From: Streptomyces spongiicola | GTDB taxonomy: Bacteria; Actinomycetota; Actinomycetes; Streptomycetales; Streptomycetaceae | Direction of reading: 5' to 3' | NCBI RefSeq assembly: GCF_003122365.1 | Contig: NZ_CP029254.1 | Span: 5,830,001 to 5,894,000, forward strand | DNA: 64,000 nt | Notes under the pieces: model-generated | Database searches by the model: none | What the model was told of the DNA's origin: nothing | What the model saw: the letters and a program-made list of their open reading frames with translations, nothing else | Translations under genes and position numbers: made by a program | Shown here: positions 63,680-64,000 of the stretch, piece by piece | Layout: the number at the start of each line of letters is the position of its first letter | Numbering within the stretch: position 1 is the first letter of the stretch

Positions 63680-64000
63680 TCCACGCCCCGCGCGGGACTC
63701 GCGGCGGCTGACCGGCCGCCCCTCGCACCCGGCAGGCCGTTCCCCGGCGGCAGACCTGCCCGTCGGGGACCGGACCCCGGGAGGGCCGAGGGCGCCGACC
63801 GCTTTGACGAGCGGGTGCCCACCGGCGGCCTCACGGCGCGGGAGGCGGCCGCGGTGCGGGCGGCGGCCTCCGGGTCGCCGGTCTCCGTCGAAACGCGGTG
63901 GGTGCTGGGACCGGTGGTGGGACCGGTGGTGGAAGTGTCGGCGGGAGTGCCGGCGGGAGCGGGCGCCGCCCGGCCGGGTGGGAGAAGCCCGCGGCCGGCG
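63680..64000. other. Right edge of the window, no supported gene
   Basis: A plus-strand frame near 63790-64000 has coding-like codon bias (FDERVPTGGLTAREAAAVRAAA) and runs off the edge, but no convincing start is visible. It may be the beginning of a gene or a remnant. GGGACCGGTGGT repeats occur at 63908-63930. Confidence 0.3.

Overview
The window is high-GC actinobacterial DNA, almost certainly Streptomyces: codon third positions are nearly all G/C, starts are often GTG or TTG, genes overlap by ATGA/GTGA, and families typical of Streptomyces are present (Scr1/DUF397 pair, DUF427, TioE-type MerR, tendamistat-type secreted inhibitor). No rRNA, tRNA, CRISPR array or transposase was seen.

Layout. 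1-3272: end of an oligopeptide ABC importer (two ATPases), a PLP-dependent threonine/serine dehydratase and a divergent LysR regulator; probably outside the cluster. 3661-42692: a complete quinoxaline-type (echinomycin/quinomycin/triostin family) nonribosomal peptide cluster. The gene order closely follows the echinomycin (ecm) cluster as I remember it: aryl-AMP ligase, type II thioesterase, isopropylmalate-dehydrogenase-like and kynurenine-monooxygenase-like chromophore enzymes, two NRPSs (C-A-T-E-C-A-T and C-A-M-T-C-A-M-T-TE), MbtH, a winged-helix regulator, tryptophan 2,3-dioxygenase, P450, a Trp-loading A-T protein, a MerR regulator, a UvrA-like resistance protein, a CPFC disulfide oxidoreductase, a DrrAB-type exporter and a SAM methyltransferase of the thioacetal-forming kind. 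A DoxX-like membrane protein and a BBE-type FAD oxidase lie at the right edge.

How the cluster should work (inference from family knowledge): Trp is loaded on the A-T protein, beta-hydroxylated by the P450, released by the thioesterase, opened by the dioxygenase and converted by the FAD and dehydrogenase enzymes to quinoxaline-2-carboxylate. The ligase activates this acid, and the NRPSs add D-Ser, a small residue (Ala expected), N-Me-Cys and N-Me-Val. The TE dimerises and cyclises the chains, the CPFC enzyme forms the disulfide, and the methyltransferase turns it into a thioacetal. Self-protection would come from the UvrA-like protein and the ABC exporter.

43703-46472: a prenyl diphosphate synthase locus with a latex-clearing-protein/MpaB-type haem oxygenase. 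46816-47894: an Scr1-type regulator pair. 48138-52473: three overlapping genes for a beta-helix membrane protein, a cupredoxin-like lipoprotein and a polytopic membrane protein. 52682-55064: a hypothetical protein, a MerR-HEAT regulator and a HEAT-repeat protein.

55635-62896 is the most interesting non-cluster region: DUF427 protein, MauE-like protein, a multi-cluster radical SAM enzyme of the MJ0619/Tes type, a methyltransferase, a small membrane protein, a Crp/Fnr regulator, a thioredoxin-like lipoprotein and a CcdA-like protein. Four promoters here carry a related GTRAG-N4-CTYAC box, three of them exactly 33 bp from a TAGCGT -10 element, which suggests one activator-controlled redox regulon. 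63368-63679 encodes a secreted alpha-amylase inhibitor of the tendamistat family. Many intergenic stretches are G/C-rich tandem repeats.
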